Origin: Thiofaba sp049322715
Lineage (GTDB): Bacteria; Pseudomonadota; Gammaproteobacteria; Halothiobacillales; Halothiobacillaceae
Length of the DNA stretch: 13,243 nt
Direction: 5' to 3'
Assembly (NCBI GenBank): GCA_049322715.1
Contig: JBMOQP010000024.1
Span: 1-13,243, forward strand
The notes beneath the pieces are model-generated. The model searched no databases. It was not told where the DNA came from and saw nothing but the letters and a program-made list of their open reading frames with translations. The translations under genes and the position numbers were made by a program. Positions 1 to 6,974 of the stretch are shown here, one piece after another (position 1 is the first letter of the stretch; the number at the start of each line of letters is the position of its first letter).

Positions 1-16
1 ACTATCTAATCTTGTC

Positions 17-28
17 TTTTAAAGATCG
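17..28 (-). promoter_or_regulatory. boxA-like antitermination element of an rRNA leader
   Basis: Read on the minus strand this is CGATCTTTAAAA, close to the rrn boxA consensus TGCTCTTTAACA, which binds the NusB-NusE complex during rRNA antitermination. It lies downstream of three tandem promoters and just after a small GC stem-loop, the usual boxB-then-boxA order of an rRNA leader. The 16S gene itself would lie beyond the left edge, so the rRNA assignment is inferred from this leader and from the known tyrS-rrn neighbourhood in Pseudomonas-like genomes. Confidence 0.6.
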
Positions 29-47
29 AACCCGACATCCCCGGGTT
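29..47 (-). promoter_or_regulatory. boxB-like stem-loop in the rRNA leader
   Basis: The arms AACCCG and CGGGTT are perfectly complementary and enclose a 7-base loop. The hairpin sits directly before the boxA-like sequence on the minus strand, as boxB does in rrn leaders. No U-run follows, so it does not look like a terminator. Confidence 0.5.
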
Positions 48-84
48 TCTCACCGTCACCGCTCGGCGGCGAAGTGAGTTGAAC

Positions 85-112
85 ATCTTATCACGCTTTC
101 GACCGGTGTCAA
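85..112 (-). promoter_or_regulatory. tandem rRNA promoter, proximal copy (P3)
   Basis: On the minus strand there is a perfect -35 TTGACA (107-112), a 16-bp spacer and -10 TAAGAT (85-90). The -35 sits in the longer string GTTGTTGACA, which recurs in the middle promoter. The sequence upstream of the -35 is locally AT-rich. It is the closest of three promoters to the boxB/boxA leader. Confidence 0.65.
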
Positions 113-197
113 CAACAATTTCGAAGCCCTTCGTTTCGACCTTGTCGCAACCCGCGATTCACTTCACCAAGGAAGGCTTCGCATCACCGGGTCGATC

Positions 198-225
198 ACT
201 TTACCACCACTTCGATTCATGTCAA
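198..225 (-). promoter_or_regulatory. tandem rRNA promoter, middle copy (P2)
   Basis: On the minus strand there is a perfect -35 TTGACA (220-225), a 16-bp spacer and -10 TAAAGT (198-203). It shares GTTGTTGACA and a following TCGAA in the spacer with the proximal copy, which suggests duplication of a promoter unit. Its -10 is the weakest of the three. Confidence 0.6.
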
Positions 226-277
226 CAACCAGCGCTTTGCCTCGTTGCTGCCACTGCATCGCTGCAATGTGGAGCGC

Positions 278-305
278 ATTATAGACACTCCTTCCAGCCT
301 GTCAA
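278..305 (-). promoter_or_regulatory. tandem rRNA promoter, distal copy (P1), full consensus
   Basis: On the minus strand, TTGACA (300-305) and TATAAT (278-283) are both perfect consensus hexamers separated by 16 bp. The -10 is followed by the GC-rich discriminator GCGCTCC, typical of stringently controlled stable-RNA promoters. The -35 overlaps a perfect 14-bp palindrome and begins only about 10 bases after the tyrS stop codon. Strength and growth-rate control are inferred from the family, not shown. Confidence 0.8.
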
Positions 306-315
306 CACGTGTTGA
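302..315. repeat. perfect 14-bp palindrome between tyrS stop and the P1 -35
   Basis: TCAACACGTGTTGA is its own reverse complement. It abuts the tyrS stop codon (316-318) and overlaps the -35 hexamer of the distal rRNA promoter. The position suits a dimeric DNA-binding protein acting on that promoter. It has no loop or U-run, so it is a poor terminator. No specific regulator is recognised. Confidence 0.5.
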
Positions 316-1518
316 TCAAAATATCTCGACGCGGGCCACTCGACGCTTGCCCACCTGGACCACAACACTCTGCCCGCGCGCAAGCTTGAGGGCGCGATCT
401 TCGACCCGCTCGCCTTCCAAGCGGACGCCCCCCTGCTGGATCATGCGGTAGGCCTCCGAGGTGCTGGCCACCAAGCCCGCCTCCTTGAGAAGTGCTGCGA
501 TGGGGAGCATTCCATCTTCTTGGGCGGCCAGCCGGACCTCTTCGAGGTCTTCCGGCAATTGTCCTTTCTGGAAGCGCTCGACGAAGGCCAGGCGAGCGAG
601 TTCCCCCGCACCTACGCCATGGAAGCGGTCGACCAGTTCGACCCCGAGCTCGAACTTCACATCGCGCGGATTACGCCCATCCGCCACTTCCTGCTTGAGG
701 CGGGCGATCTCCTCAATGGGACGAAAACTGAGCAACTCGAAATAGCGCCACATGAGCGTATCCGAGATCGACATGAGCTTGCCGAACATGTCATTGGCCG
801 GCTCGCTGACGCCGATGTAGTTGCCCAGCGACTTGGACATCTTCTGCACACCGTCCAGCCCCTCAAGGATCGGCACGGTCATCACCACCTGCTGGGGCTG
901 GCCATACTGACGCTGCAATTCGCGGCCGACCAGCAAGTTGAATTTCTGATCGGTCCCCCCAAGCTCCACATCGGCCTCAAGCGCTACCGAATCATACCCC
1001 TGGACCAATGGATAGAGGAACTCATGGATGGCGATCGGCTGCTGGTTGCCGTAGCGCTTGCTGAAGTCGTCCCGCTCGAGCATGCGGGCCACGGTATAGC
1101 GCGAAGCCAGGCTGATCATGTCCCCGGGGGACATCTCCCCCATCCAGCGCGAATTGAACTCGACCCGGGTCCGTGCGGGATCCAATATCTTGAAGATCTG
1201 CTCTTCATAGGAACGGGCGTTCTCGATGACCTGTTCGCGCGTGAGCGGCTTGCGGGTCGCGCTCTTGCCGCTCGGATCGCCGATCATGCCGGTGAAGTCG
1301 CCGATCAGGAAGATGACCTCGTGCCCCAACTCCTGAAAGGTGCGCAGTTTGTTGATCAGGACGGTGTGTCCCAGGTGCAGATCGGGGGCTGTGGGATCAA
1401 ACCCGGCCTTCACCCGCAGGGGGCGCCCAAGCTTGAGCTTCTCGATCAGCTCCGCCTCCACAAGGATCTCCTCGGTGCCGCGGCGAATTTCCCGCAACGC
1501 GCTTTCTATGTCGCGCAT
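316..1518 (-). CDS. tyrS: Tyrosyl-tRNA synthetase
   Basis: Class I aminoacyl-tRNA synthetase that charges tRNA-Tyr with tyrosine in the cytoplasm. The 400-residue protein has the HIGH-type ATP-binding motif HLGH (48-51), a tyrosine-pocket stretch near GGTDQKFN (187-194), the KMSKS loop (226-230) and a C-terminal S4 RNA-binding domain from about 335 to the end. Its length matches the TyrZ-type branch found in Pseudomonas. I chose ATG at 1518 because GAGGT lies 6 bases upstream and the protein then begins MRDIESALRE. The open frame continues upstream to 1947, but only by running antisense through the neighbouring peptidase gene. The gene diverges from mepM (85-bp gap). Its stop codon almost touches the first rRNA promoter, with no terminator visible, so read-through into the rRNA operon is plausible. 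Confidence 0.97.
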   Translation of the reverse strand: MRDIESALREIRRGTEEILVEAELIEKLKLGRPLRVKAGFDPTAPDLHLGHTVLINKLRTFQELGHEVIFLIGDFTGMIGDPSGKSATRKPLTREQVIENARSYEEQIFKILDPARTRVEFNSRWMGEMSPGDMISLASRYTVARMLERDDFSKRYGNQQPIAIHEFLYPLVQGYDSVALEADVELGGTDQKFNLLVGRELQRQYGQPQQVVMTVPILEGLDGVQKMSKSLGNYIGVSEPANDMFGKLMSISDTLMWRYFELLSFRPIEEIARLKQEVADGRNPRDVKFELGVELVDRFHGVGAGELARLAFVERFQKGQLPEDLEEVRLAAQEDGMLPIAALLKEAGLVASTSEAYRMIQQGGVRLEGERVEDRALKLARGQSVVVQVGKRRVARVEIF

Positions 1519-1537
1519 GTCGACCTCTACTCGTTCA

Positions 1538-1566
1538 TTGACCCTTCTTGGTGTGGCCGGTATTTT
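1538..1566 (+). promoter_or_regulatory. probable promoter of the mepM-anmK unit
   Basis: TTGACC (1538-1543), a 17-bp spacer and TATTTT (1561-1566) form a good sigma70-type promoter in the tyrS/mepM divergent gap. The predicted transcript would start near 1573, giving a leader of about 30 bases before the ATG at 1604. Confidence 0.55.
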
Positions 1567-1603
1567 AACCCGATTAATACCTCTACAGGCTTGGGAGCAA
1601 TAC

Positions 1604-3019
1604 ATGATCCGCAATGCCGGCCAGCAAGCCAGCCGCAAGAACCTCTTTACCACCCGCCGCCACCCTGTCCTGCGCTGGGGTATTCTGGCCATCGGACTCG
1701 CATCCCTGGGCGTGGTGATCGGCAAGGTCTCGGAGCCCACCAGCCAACCGAACGACCCACTCTCTCCCGCCAACCAGCTCACCGCCATCACCCTGCCGCC
1801 CGATCCGGCCCTGATCCCTGCCGACCAAGAACCGCCGCTTGCAGCGACTCTGCCCGAGGCAGGGCCGGCGGCCGAAAACGCGCCGCAGGGCGAAACCATC
1901 GACGTCGTCGTCGAGAAGGGGGCCACCCTCTCCAAGATCTTCGCCAACCTGGATCTGCCGGCTCACGAACTGGACCAGATCGTCAAACTCGGCGACGACG
2001 CACTCAAGCTCACCCGCCTGCGCCCGGGTGAATCCATCACCTTCAACCTGTCCGACGCACATGAACTGCAGCGCCTGAGCTATGCGCTGGGACATGACCG
2101 TACCCTGCACGTGGTGCGTGGCGAGGACGGGACCTTCAAGAGCGAGATCGAGGAACACCCGCTCGAATACCGCCAGACCCTCGGCAGTGGCGCGATCAAC
2201 AGCTCCTTCTACGAGGCGGCGGTCGACGCAGGCCTGCCCCCGGACATGGTGCTCCGCCTGGCCGACATCTTCGGCTGGAAGATCAACTTCCTGACCGACA
2301 TCCAGGAAGGCGACCGCTTCAGCATCCTGTACGAGACCGTTTACAAGGATGGCGAACAGGTGACAACCGGCGACATCCTGGCAGCGTCGTTCACCAACAA
2401 CGGCAAGCTGTTCCAGGCCGTGCGCTATACCGACAAGGAAGGCAACACGACCTACTACACACCCGACGGCAAGAGCCTCAAGCGCGGCTTCCTGCGCTAC
2501 CCGGTCGAGTTTTCGCGTATCAGCTCGCGCTTCTCCAAGGCTCGCATGCACCCCGTCCTGCACGAGGTCCGCGCACACAAGGGGGTCGACTTCGCCGCCC
2601 CCACCGGCACTCCCATCCGCGCGGCCGCCGACGGCAAGATCTCCTTCCAGGGCTGGAAGGGGGGGTATGGCAAGGTGGTAATGATCCAGCACGACGGCAC
2701 CTATAGCACCGTCTACGGCCACATGTCGCGCTTCGAACCCGCCCTGCGCGAGGGGGCCCGCGTCAAGCAGGGCCAGGTGATCGGCTATGTCGGTGCCACC
2801 GGCTATGCGACCGGCCCCCACCTGCACTACGAATTCCGCATCAACGGCGTGCACCGCGACCCCCTGTCGGTAGCCCTGCCCGAGGCCCAGCCCATTCCCG
2901 CCAGTGAGCGCATCCGCTTCCTGGCCGAGTCCGCGCAGATCCTCGCCCAAATGAGCCGCCTGGAGGGCGAGGCCCAGACCGCGAGCATCGAACCCCGCGA
3001 CGACACCGCACAGCGCTGA
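1604..3019 (+). CDS. mepM: M23 (LytM-type) peptidoglycan endopeptidase, MepM-like
   Basis: Membrane-anchored zinc metallopeptidase predicted to cut peptide cross-links in periplasmic peptidoglycan, making room for new glycan strands. The 471-residue protein has a short basic N-terminus and one hydrophobic segment (about 25-41) acting as a signal anchor. A Pro-rich linker follows, then a LysM/OapA-like region (about 98-150) and an intermediate domain typical of the MepM/YebA family. The C-terminal M23 domain (about 315-425) has the zinc ligands of HxxxD (H325, D329) and HLH (H406, H408). I chose ATG at 1604, preceded by GGGAG at a good distance. A longer frame back to 1340 runs antisense into tyrS. 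anmK follows after 4 bases. Endopeptidase activity and specificity are inferred from the family. Confidence 0.92.
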   Translation: MIRNAGQQASRKNLFTTRRHPVLRWGILAIGLASLGVVIGKVSEPTSQPNDPLSPANQLTAITLPPDPALIPADQEPPLAATLPEAGPAAENAPQGETIDVVVEKGATLSKIFANLDLPAHELDQIVKLGDDALKLTRLRPGESITFNLSDAHELQRLSYALGHDRTLHVVRGEDGTFKSEIEEHPLEYRQTLGSGAINSSFYEAAVDAGLPPDMVLRLADIFGWKINFLTDIQEGDRFSILYETVYKDGEQVTTGDILAASFTNNGKLFQAVRYTDKEGNTTYYTPDGKSLKRGFLRYPVEFSRISSRFSKARMHPVLHEVRAHKGVDFAAPTGTPIRAAADGKISFQGWKGGYGKVVMIQHDGTYSTVYGHMSRFEPALREGARVKQGQVIGYVGATGYATGPHLHYEFRINGVHRDPLSVALPEAQPIPASERIRFLAESAQILAQMSRLEGEAQTASIEPRDDTAQR

Positions 3020-3023
3020 TCGC

Positions 3024-4148
3024 ATGGCGCTCTACATCGGGCTGCTATCCGGCACCAGCATGGACGGCGTCGACGTCTGCCTGGCCGACCTCGGCAACCC
3101 GAATCCTCTACTCATCGGCACCCACCACCGCCCCTACCCCGCAGACCTTTTGACCGAACTGCGCGCCTTGGCTTCACCGCAGGCCGAGGAAGGCGTGCGG
3201 CGGCTTGGGCGGCTGGATGCCTGGACCGGCGAGATTTTTGCCGATTCGGTGCTGCAACTGCTCGAACAGACCGGCATCCGGGCCTCGGAGGTGCGGGCCA
3301 TCGGCTCTCACGGCCAGACGCTTTGGCATGCCCCGCACGCCGATTGGCCGCACACCCTGCAGATCGGCGACCCGCACCGCATCGCCGAGCGCACAGGCAT
3401 CACCGTGGTGGCGGACTTTCGCCGCCGGGACGTGGCCGCCGGCGGCCAAGGGGCACCACTGGTCCCGCCCGCCCACTCGGCCCTGTTCGGCGACGCCGAG
3501 GAGACCCGCATCGTCGCCAACATCGGTGGCATCGCCAACATCACCGTGCTCCCGCGCAGGAAGGCATCCAGCAGGGTGCAGGGCTTCGACACGGGCCCCG
3601 GCAACACCCTGATGGACGCATGGATCCTCCGCCACCACGGCCAAGCCTACGATCGGGATGGAGCATGGGCACAGGAAGGCCAACCGCAGGAAGACCTGCT
3701 CGCGCGCCTGCTGGACGAACCCTATTTCGCCCTCCCCGCGCCCAAGAGCACCGGGCCGGAACTATTCAATCTCGACTGGCTGCAGGCACGCGCGGGAGGA
3801 CTGTTGCGGGAACTCGCCCCCGAGGACGTGCAGGCCACCCTGCTCGAGCTCACCGCACGGACCCTGGTCGGGGCGGCTCGCACGGCGGCACCGGAGTCTG
3901 GGCTGATGCTGGTATGCGGCGGCGGGGCCTACAACGCCGCGCTCATGCGCAGGATGCAGGCACTGGCCGGGGAGATGAGGGTGGAGAGCACCGCCGACCA
4001 CGGAGTGGAGCCGGCTTGGGTGGAGGCCCTGGCCTTTGCCTGGCTGGCGAGGCAGACCATGGAGGGCCTGCCGGGCAACCTGCCACAGGTGACCGGCGCG
4101 CGGGGCGAGAGGGTGCTCGGGGCGATCTTCCCCGCCACGCCAGCCTGA
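3024..4148 (+). CDS. anmK: Anhydro-N-acetylmuramic acid kinase
   Basis: Cytoplasmic kinase that opens 1,6-anhydro-MurNAc, released by lytic transglycosylases, and phosphorylates it to MurNAc-6-phosphate, returning wall sugar to metabolism. The 374 residues match the family length. Visible motifs are the P-loop-like GTSMDG (10-15), GSHGQT (94-99), a phosphate-binding FDTGPGN (188-194), KSTGPELFN (241-249) and CGGGAYN (298-304). It starts 4 bases after the peptidase stop codon with no strong Shine-Dalgarno sequence of its own, so translation is probably coupled to mepM. The pairing of a wall hydrolase with a wall-recycling kinase is conserved next to tyrS in Pseudomonas-like genomes. It converges on gltA across a 53-bp gap. 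Confidence 0.96.
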   Translation: MALYIGLLSGTSMDGVDVCLADLGNPNPLLIGTHHRPYPADLLTELRALASPQAEEGVRRLGRLDAWTGEIFADSVLQLLEQTGIRASEVRAIGSHGQTLWHAPHADWPHTLQIGDPHRIAERTGITVVADFRRRDVAAGGQGAPLVPPAHSALFGDAEETRIVANIGGIANITVLPRRKASSRVQGFDTGPGNTLMDAWILRHHGQAYDRDGAWAQEGQPQEDLLARLLDEPYFALPAPKSTGPELFNLDWLQARAGGLLRELAPEDVQATLLELTARTLVGAARTAAPESGLMLVCGGGAYNAALMRRMQALAGEMRVESTADHGVEPAWVEALAFAWLARQTMEGLPGNLPQVTGARGERVLGAIFPATPA

Positions 4149-4201
4149 TCGCCCGCGAGGCCGGGACCGAATTTATCGGCGCCTGCCCGCGGGACGTGTT
4201 T

Positions 4202-5371
4202 TCAGCGCGAGGCCGAGGCGCGCAGATCCATCGGCAGGTAGCTGCGCGTCGGCGCGCCCACATAATCCTGCGTCGGCCGGTAGATGCGGTTCTGCGACAG
4301 CTGTTCCTTCCAGTGCGCCAGCCAGCCAGCGGTGCGGGCGATGGCGAAGATCGGCGTGAACTGGTCCTCGGGAATGCCCATCGCGTCGTACAGCACGCCA
4401 GAATAGAAGTCAACGTTCGGGTGCACGCCCTTGTGCGCCAGCCGCTCGGCGGCCGCGGCCTCGAGCGCCTTGGCGATGTCGTACAGCGGACTCAGCTCGC
4501 CATGACGATGCTCGCGCAGCTGCTCAAGCATGCCCTGCAGGATATCGGCGCGCGGGTCCTTCACCTTGTACTCGCGGTGGCCGAAGCCCCACACCACCTG
4601 CTTGTTCGCCAGGCGCTGATCCAGCCACCCCTCGGCGTTCTCCGGCGAACCGATGTCGCGCAGCATCTCCAGCACGCGCTGGTTGGCCCCGCCGTGCAAG
4701 GGCCCGGCCAGGGTGCCGATCGCAGAGGCGACGACCAGGTTCGGCGCCGCCAGGGTGGAGCCGCAGACCAGCGCCGCGAAGGTCGAGGCGTTGATGGTGT
4801 GCTCGGCATGCAGCACCAGGCAGGCGTCCATGATGCGCGCCTCGACCGGGTCCGGCTCGCGCTCCGTCATCATGTAGAGGAAGTTTTCCGCGTAGGTCAG
4901 GTCCGTGCGCGGCAGCACGGGGTCGTCGCCGCGACGGATGTGGTTCCACATCCCCACCAGGGTAGCCATGCTGGCGAGGATCTTGATCGCGGTGCTGTTG
5001 ACGAACTCCTCCGTAGGCCCGGCCCCGTCCGCGGTCATGCGCTCGCTGCCGGGATAGAACATGCCGAGACTGGCCACACAGGTCTGCAGCATCTCCATCG
5101 GGTGGCCGTCGGTCGGCAGGAATTTCATGATCTCCCGCACGTTGTATTTCACCCGGCGGTTGTTGCGCAGCTCGCGGTCGAAGGCCTCGAGTTCCGCCTG
5201 CCCCGGCAACTCGCCGTGGAACAGCAGGTAGGCCGTTTCCTCGAAGGTGGAGAGACGGGCCAGTTCGACGATGGGGTAGCCGCGGTAGGTCAGGATGCCC
5301 TGCTGTCCGTCCAGGAAGGAAATGCTGGAGCGGGTGGCGGGCACCCCTTGCAGGCCGGGGACATAACTCAT
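4202..5371 (-). CDS. gltA: Citrate synthase (short-form, type I-like)
   Basis: Condenses acetyl-CoA with oxaloacetate to citrate, the entry step of the TCA cycle. From the ATG at 5371 the protein has 389 residues, shorter than the roughly 427-residue E. coli-type hexameric enzyme and close to short citrate synthases of cyanobacteria and many autotrophs. The catalytic triad is recognisable: H226 in GPLHGGAN, H265 in GFGHREYK and D321 in NVDFYSG. The conserved HAEHTINAST segment lies at 188-197. AGGA about 10 bases upstream supports the start. The frame is open upstream to 5533, but that stretch overlaps erpA and resembles no citrate synthase. It lies 58 bp behind erpA on the same strand and may be co-transcribed. 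A 2-methylcitrate synthase is a less likely alternative, since no prp genes are nearby. Confidence 0.93.
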   Translation of the reverse strand: MSYVPGLQGVPATRSSISFLDGQQGILTYRGYPIVELARLSTFEETAYLLFHGELPGQAELEAFDRELRNNRRVKYNVREIMKFLPTDGHPMEMLQTCVASLGMFYPGSERMTADGAGPTEEFVNSTAIKILASMATLVGMWNHIRRGDDPVLPRTDLTYAENFLYMMTEREPDPVEARIMDACLVLHAEHTINASTFAALVCGSTLAAPNLVVASAIGTLAGPLHGGANQRVLEMLRDIGSPENAEGWLDQRLANKQVVWGFGHREYKVKDPRADILQGMLEQLREHRHGELSPLYDIAKALEAAAAERLAHKGVHPNVDFYSGVLYDAMGIPEDQFTPIFAIARTAGWLAHWKEQLSQNRIYRPTQDYVGAPTRSYLPMDLRASASR

Positions 5372-5429
5372 GCGCGATGATCCTGAAACGAGATGGGCGC
5401 CCCCCGCAGGGCGCGCCGGTTGAATGACG

Positions 5430-5774
5430 TCAGACGGAGAAGGACGAGCCGCAACCGCAGGTGGTGGTTGCGTTCGGGTTGCGGATGACGAATTGCGCGC
5501 CCTCCAGGCCCTCGGTGTAGTCGATGGTCGCACCGGTGAGGTACTGGATGCTCATCGGGTCGATCAGCAGCGTCACGCCCCCCTTGTCCATGCGGGTGTC
5601 GCCTTCCTGTTCGTTCTCGTCGAAGGTAAAGCCGTACTGGAAGCCGGAGCAACCTCCGCCAGTGATGAACACTCGCAGCTTCAGGGCCTCGTTGCCCTCC
5701 TCCTCGATCAGCTGGCGCACCTTGGCGGCCGCGCTGTCGGTGAAGATGATCGGTTCCTGGACTTGTTCGGACAT
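5430..5774 (-). CDS. erpA: Iron-sulfur cluster insertion protein ErpA (A-type carrier)
   Basis: A-type carrier that receives Fe-S clusters from the assembly machinery and delivers them to apoproteins in the cytoplasm, for example enzymes of isoprenoid synthesis and respiration. The 114-residue protein has the three invariant cysteines of the HesB/IscA fold: C42 in GGGCSGFQYGF and C106/C108 in CGCGSSF. GGFxYGF-type wording and location next to argC/anmK favour ErpA over IscA, since no isc genes surround it. A GGGAG sequence precedes the ATG. It lies between argC (76-bp gap) and gltA (58-bp gap), all on the same strand. Confidence 0.95.
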   Translation of the reverse strand: MSEQVQEPIIFTDSAAAKVRQLIEEEGNEALKLRVFITGGGCSGFQYGFTFDENEQEGDTRMDKGGVTLLIDPMSIQYLTGATIDYTEGLEGAQFVIRNPNATTTCGCGSSFSV

Positions 5775-5850
5775 GGGGAAAATCTCCCGAAAACTGGATT
5801 GAAGGGGAGTTTACCCCAGATGGCCCTCGATGGAACTCGGCCGCGCCCTA

Positions 5851-6882
5851 TTACGGCAGCAGGCCGATGGTGCGCATGCCCGTGTCCTCCGGCAGGCCAA
5901 ACATGATGTTCATGTTCTGCACCGCCTGACCGGATGCGCCCTTGACCAGGTTGTCGATGACCGACAGGACGACCGCAACATCCCCGCCCCCCGGACGGTA
6001 GACCGCGATGCGGCAGGTGTTGGCACCACGCACGCTGCGCGTTTCCGGCAGGCTTCCCGGCGGCATCACGTCGACGAAGGGTTCTTTCGCGTAGGCCTGC
6101 TCGAACAGATCCTGCAGGTCTCCGGCGCCCGCCTTGAGGGTGGCATACAGGGTGGCCTCGATGCCGCGCACCATCGGCACCAGGTGCGGCACGAAGGTCA
6201 GGCCGATGTCCTGGCCGGAGGCAGCCTGAAGCACCTGGCAGATCTCCGGCTGGTGGCGATGGCCGGCCACGCCGTAGGCGCGGAAGCTCTCGCCCGCCTC
6301 GGCCATCAGGGTGTGCACCTCGGCCTTGCGGCCGGCACCGCTGACCCCGGACTTGGAGTCCGCGATCAGGCGCGTGGTGTCCACCCAGCCAGCCTTGACC
6401 AGCGGCAGCAGGCCGAGGGTGACGGCGGTGACGTGGCAGCCGGGGTTGGCGACCAGGCGCGCCCCGCGGATCGCCTCGCGGTTCAGCTCCGGCAGCCCGT
6501 ACACGGCCTCGGCGACCAGATCGGGGCTGGCGTGGGTCATGCAGTACCACTTCTCCCAGAGGGCGATGTCCTTGATGCGGAAGTCCGCCGCAAGGTCGAT
6601 CACGCGCACACCGGCGTCGAGCAGCTCGCGCGCCGCGCCCATGGCGATGCCGTTCGGCGTGGCGAAGAACACCAGGTCGCAGCCTCGCAGATCGGCCTCG
6701 GACGGATCGCTGAAGGCGAGATCCACATGGCCGCGCAGGTTGGGGAACATGTCCGCCACCTTCTCGCCAGCGTTGCCGCGCGAGGTGATGGCAGTCAATT
6801 CGACCTCGGGATGCAGGGCGAGGATGCGCAGGAGTTCCACCCCGGTGTAGCCGGTGCCACCAACGATGCCAACGCGAATCAT
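5851..6882 (-). CDS. argC: N-acetyl-gamma-glutamyl-phosphate reductase
   Basis: NADPH-dependent reductase that converts N-acetyl-gamma-glutamyl phosphate to the semialdehyde, the third step of arginine synthesis. The 343-residue protein has the N-terminal dinucleotide-binding motif GIVGGTGYTG (5-14) and the active-site cysteine C149 in NPGCHVTAV. The histidine in GHRHQPE, around residue 217, is the likely catalytic base. Length fits the long ArgC type of most bacteria. The motif after the cysteine is HVT instead of the more usual YPT, which is a recognised-looking but less common variant. GGAG lies 7 bases before the ATG. It diverges from a thioredoxin-like lipoprotein gene and is first in the argC-erpA-gltA line. 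Confidence 0.96.
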   Translation of the reverse strand: MIRVGIVGGTGYTGVELLRILALHPEVELTAITSRGNAGEKVADMFPNLRGHVDLAFSDPSEADLRGCDLVFFATPNGIAMGAARELLDAGVRVIDLAADFRIKDIALWEKWYCMTHASPDLVAEAVYGLPELNREAIRGARLVANPGCHVTAVTLGLLPLVKAGWVDTTRLIADSKSGVSGAGRKAEVHTLMAEAGESFRAYGVAGHRHQPEICQVLQAASGQDIGLTFVPHLVPMVRGIEATLYATLKAGAGDLQDLFEQAYAKEPFVDVMPPGSLPETRSVRGANTCRIAVYRPGGGDVAVVLSVIDNLVKGASGQAVQNMNIMFGLPEDTGMRTIGLLP

Positions 6883-6974
6883 GTGTCTACTCCACTTGCC
6901 AGGGACGGGTCATGGGCGGAATGATAACGGTTTGCCCTCGCCCTGCGCGAGAACAGCCATCGGAGTCCGCCACA

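Noticed and set aside
79..451. Small plus-strand open frames in the rRNA leader and the tyrS 3' end
   Set aside because: They run opposite to the promoters and leader signals, and have neither ribosome sites nor recognisable sequence.
1574..1600. Possible tyrS promoter on the minus strand (TTGCTC, 15-bp spacer, TATTAA)
   Set aside because: The spacer is short and the -35 weak; it also overlaps the mepM ribosome site, so support is insufficient.
1340..1603. Upstream extension of the M23 peptidase frame
   Set aside because: It is antisense to tyrS. The ATG at 1604 has a ribosome site and starts a normal signal-anchor sequence.
1519..1947. N-terminal extension of the tyrosyl-tRNA synthetase frame
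   Set aside because: It lies antisense to the mepM coding region, resembles no synthetase domain, and a good ribosome site precedes the ATG at 1518.
4149..4201. Possible bidirectional terminator between anmK and gltA
   Set aside because: CCCGCG and CGCGGG could pair, but the loop is about 30 bases and only a weak T-run follows on one side.
3323..5380. Long plus-strand open frame of 685 codons across anmK and antisense to gltA
   Set aside because: It overlaps two clearly recognised genes and translates to a His/Arg/Ala-rich, motif-free sequence typical of GC-rich shadow frames.
5397..5414. GC stem-loop between erpA and gltA
   Set aside because: The 6-bp stem GCGCCC/GGGCGC is real but has no U-run, so it is not a convincing terminator; such stems are expected by chance in GC-rich DNA.
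5774..5817. Two small G/C hairpins upstream of erpA
   Set aside because: Four-base stems with short loops are too weak to call a regulator; no known iron or Isc-type motif is seen.
6920..6928. Fur-like half site ATGATAAC in the argC/tlpA-like gap
   Set aside because: Only one arm resembles the consensus, with no partner arm and no clear promoter around it.
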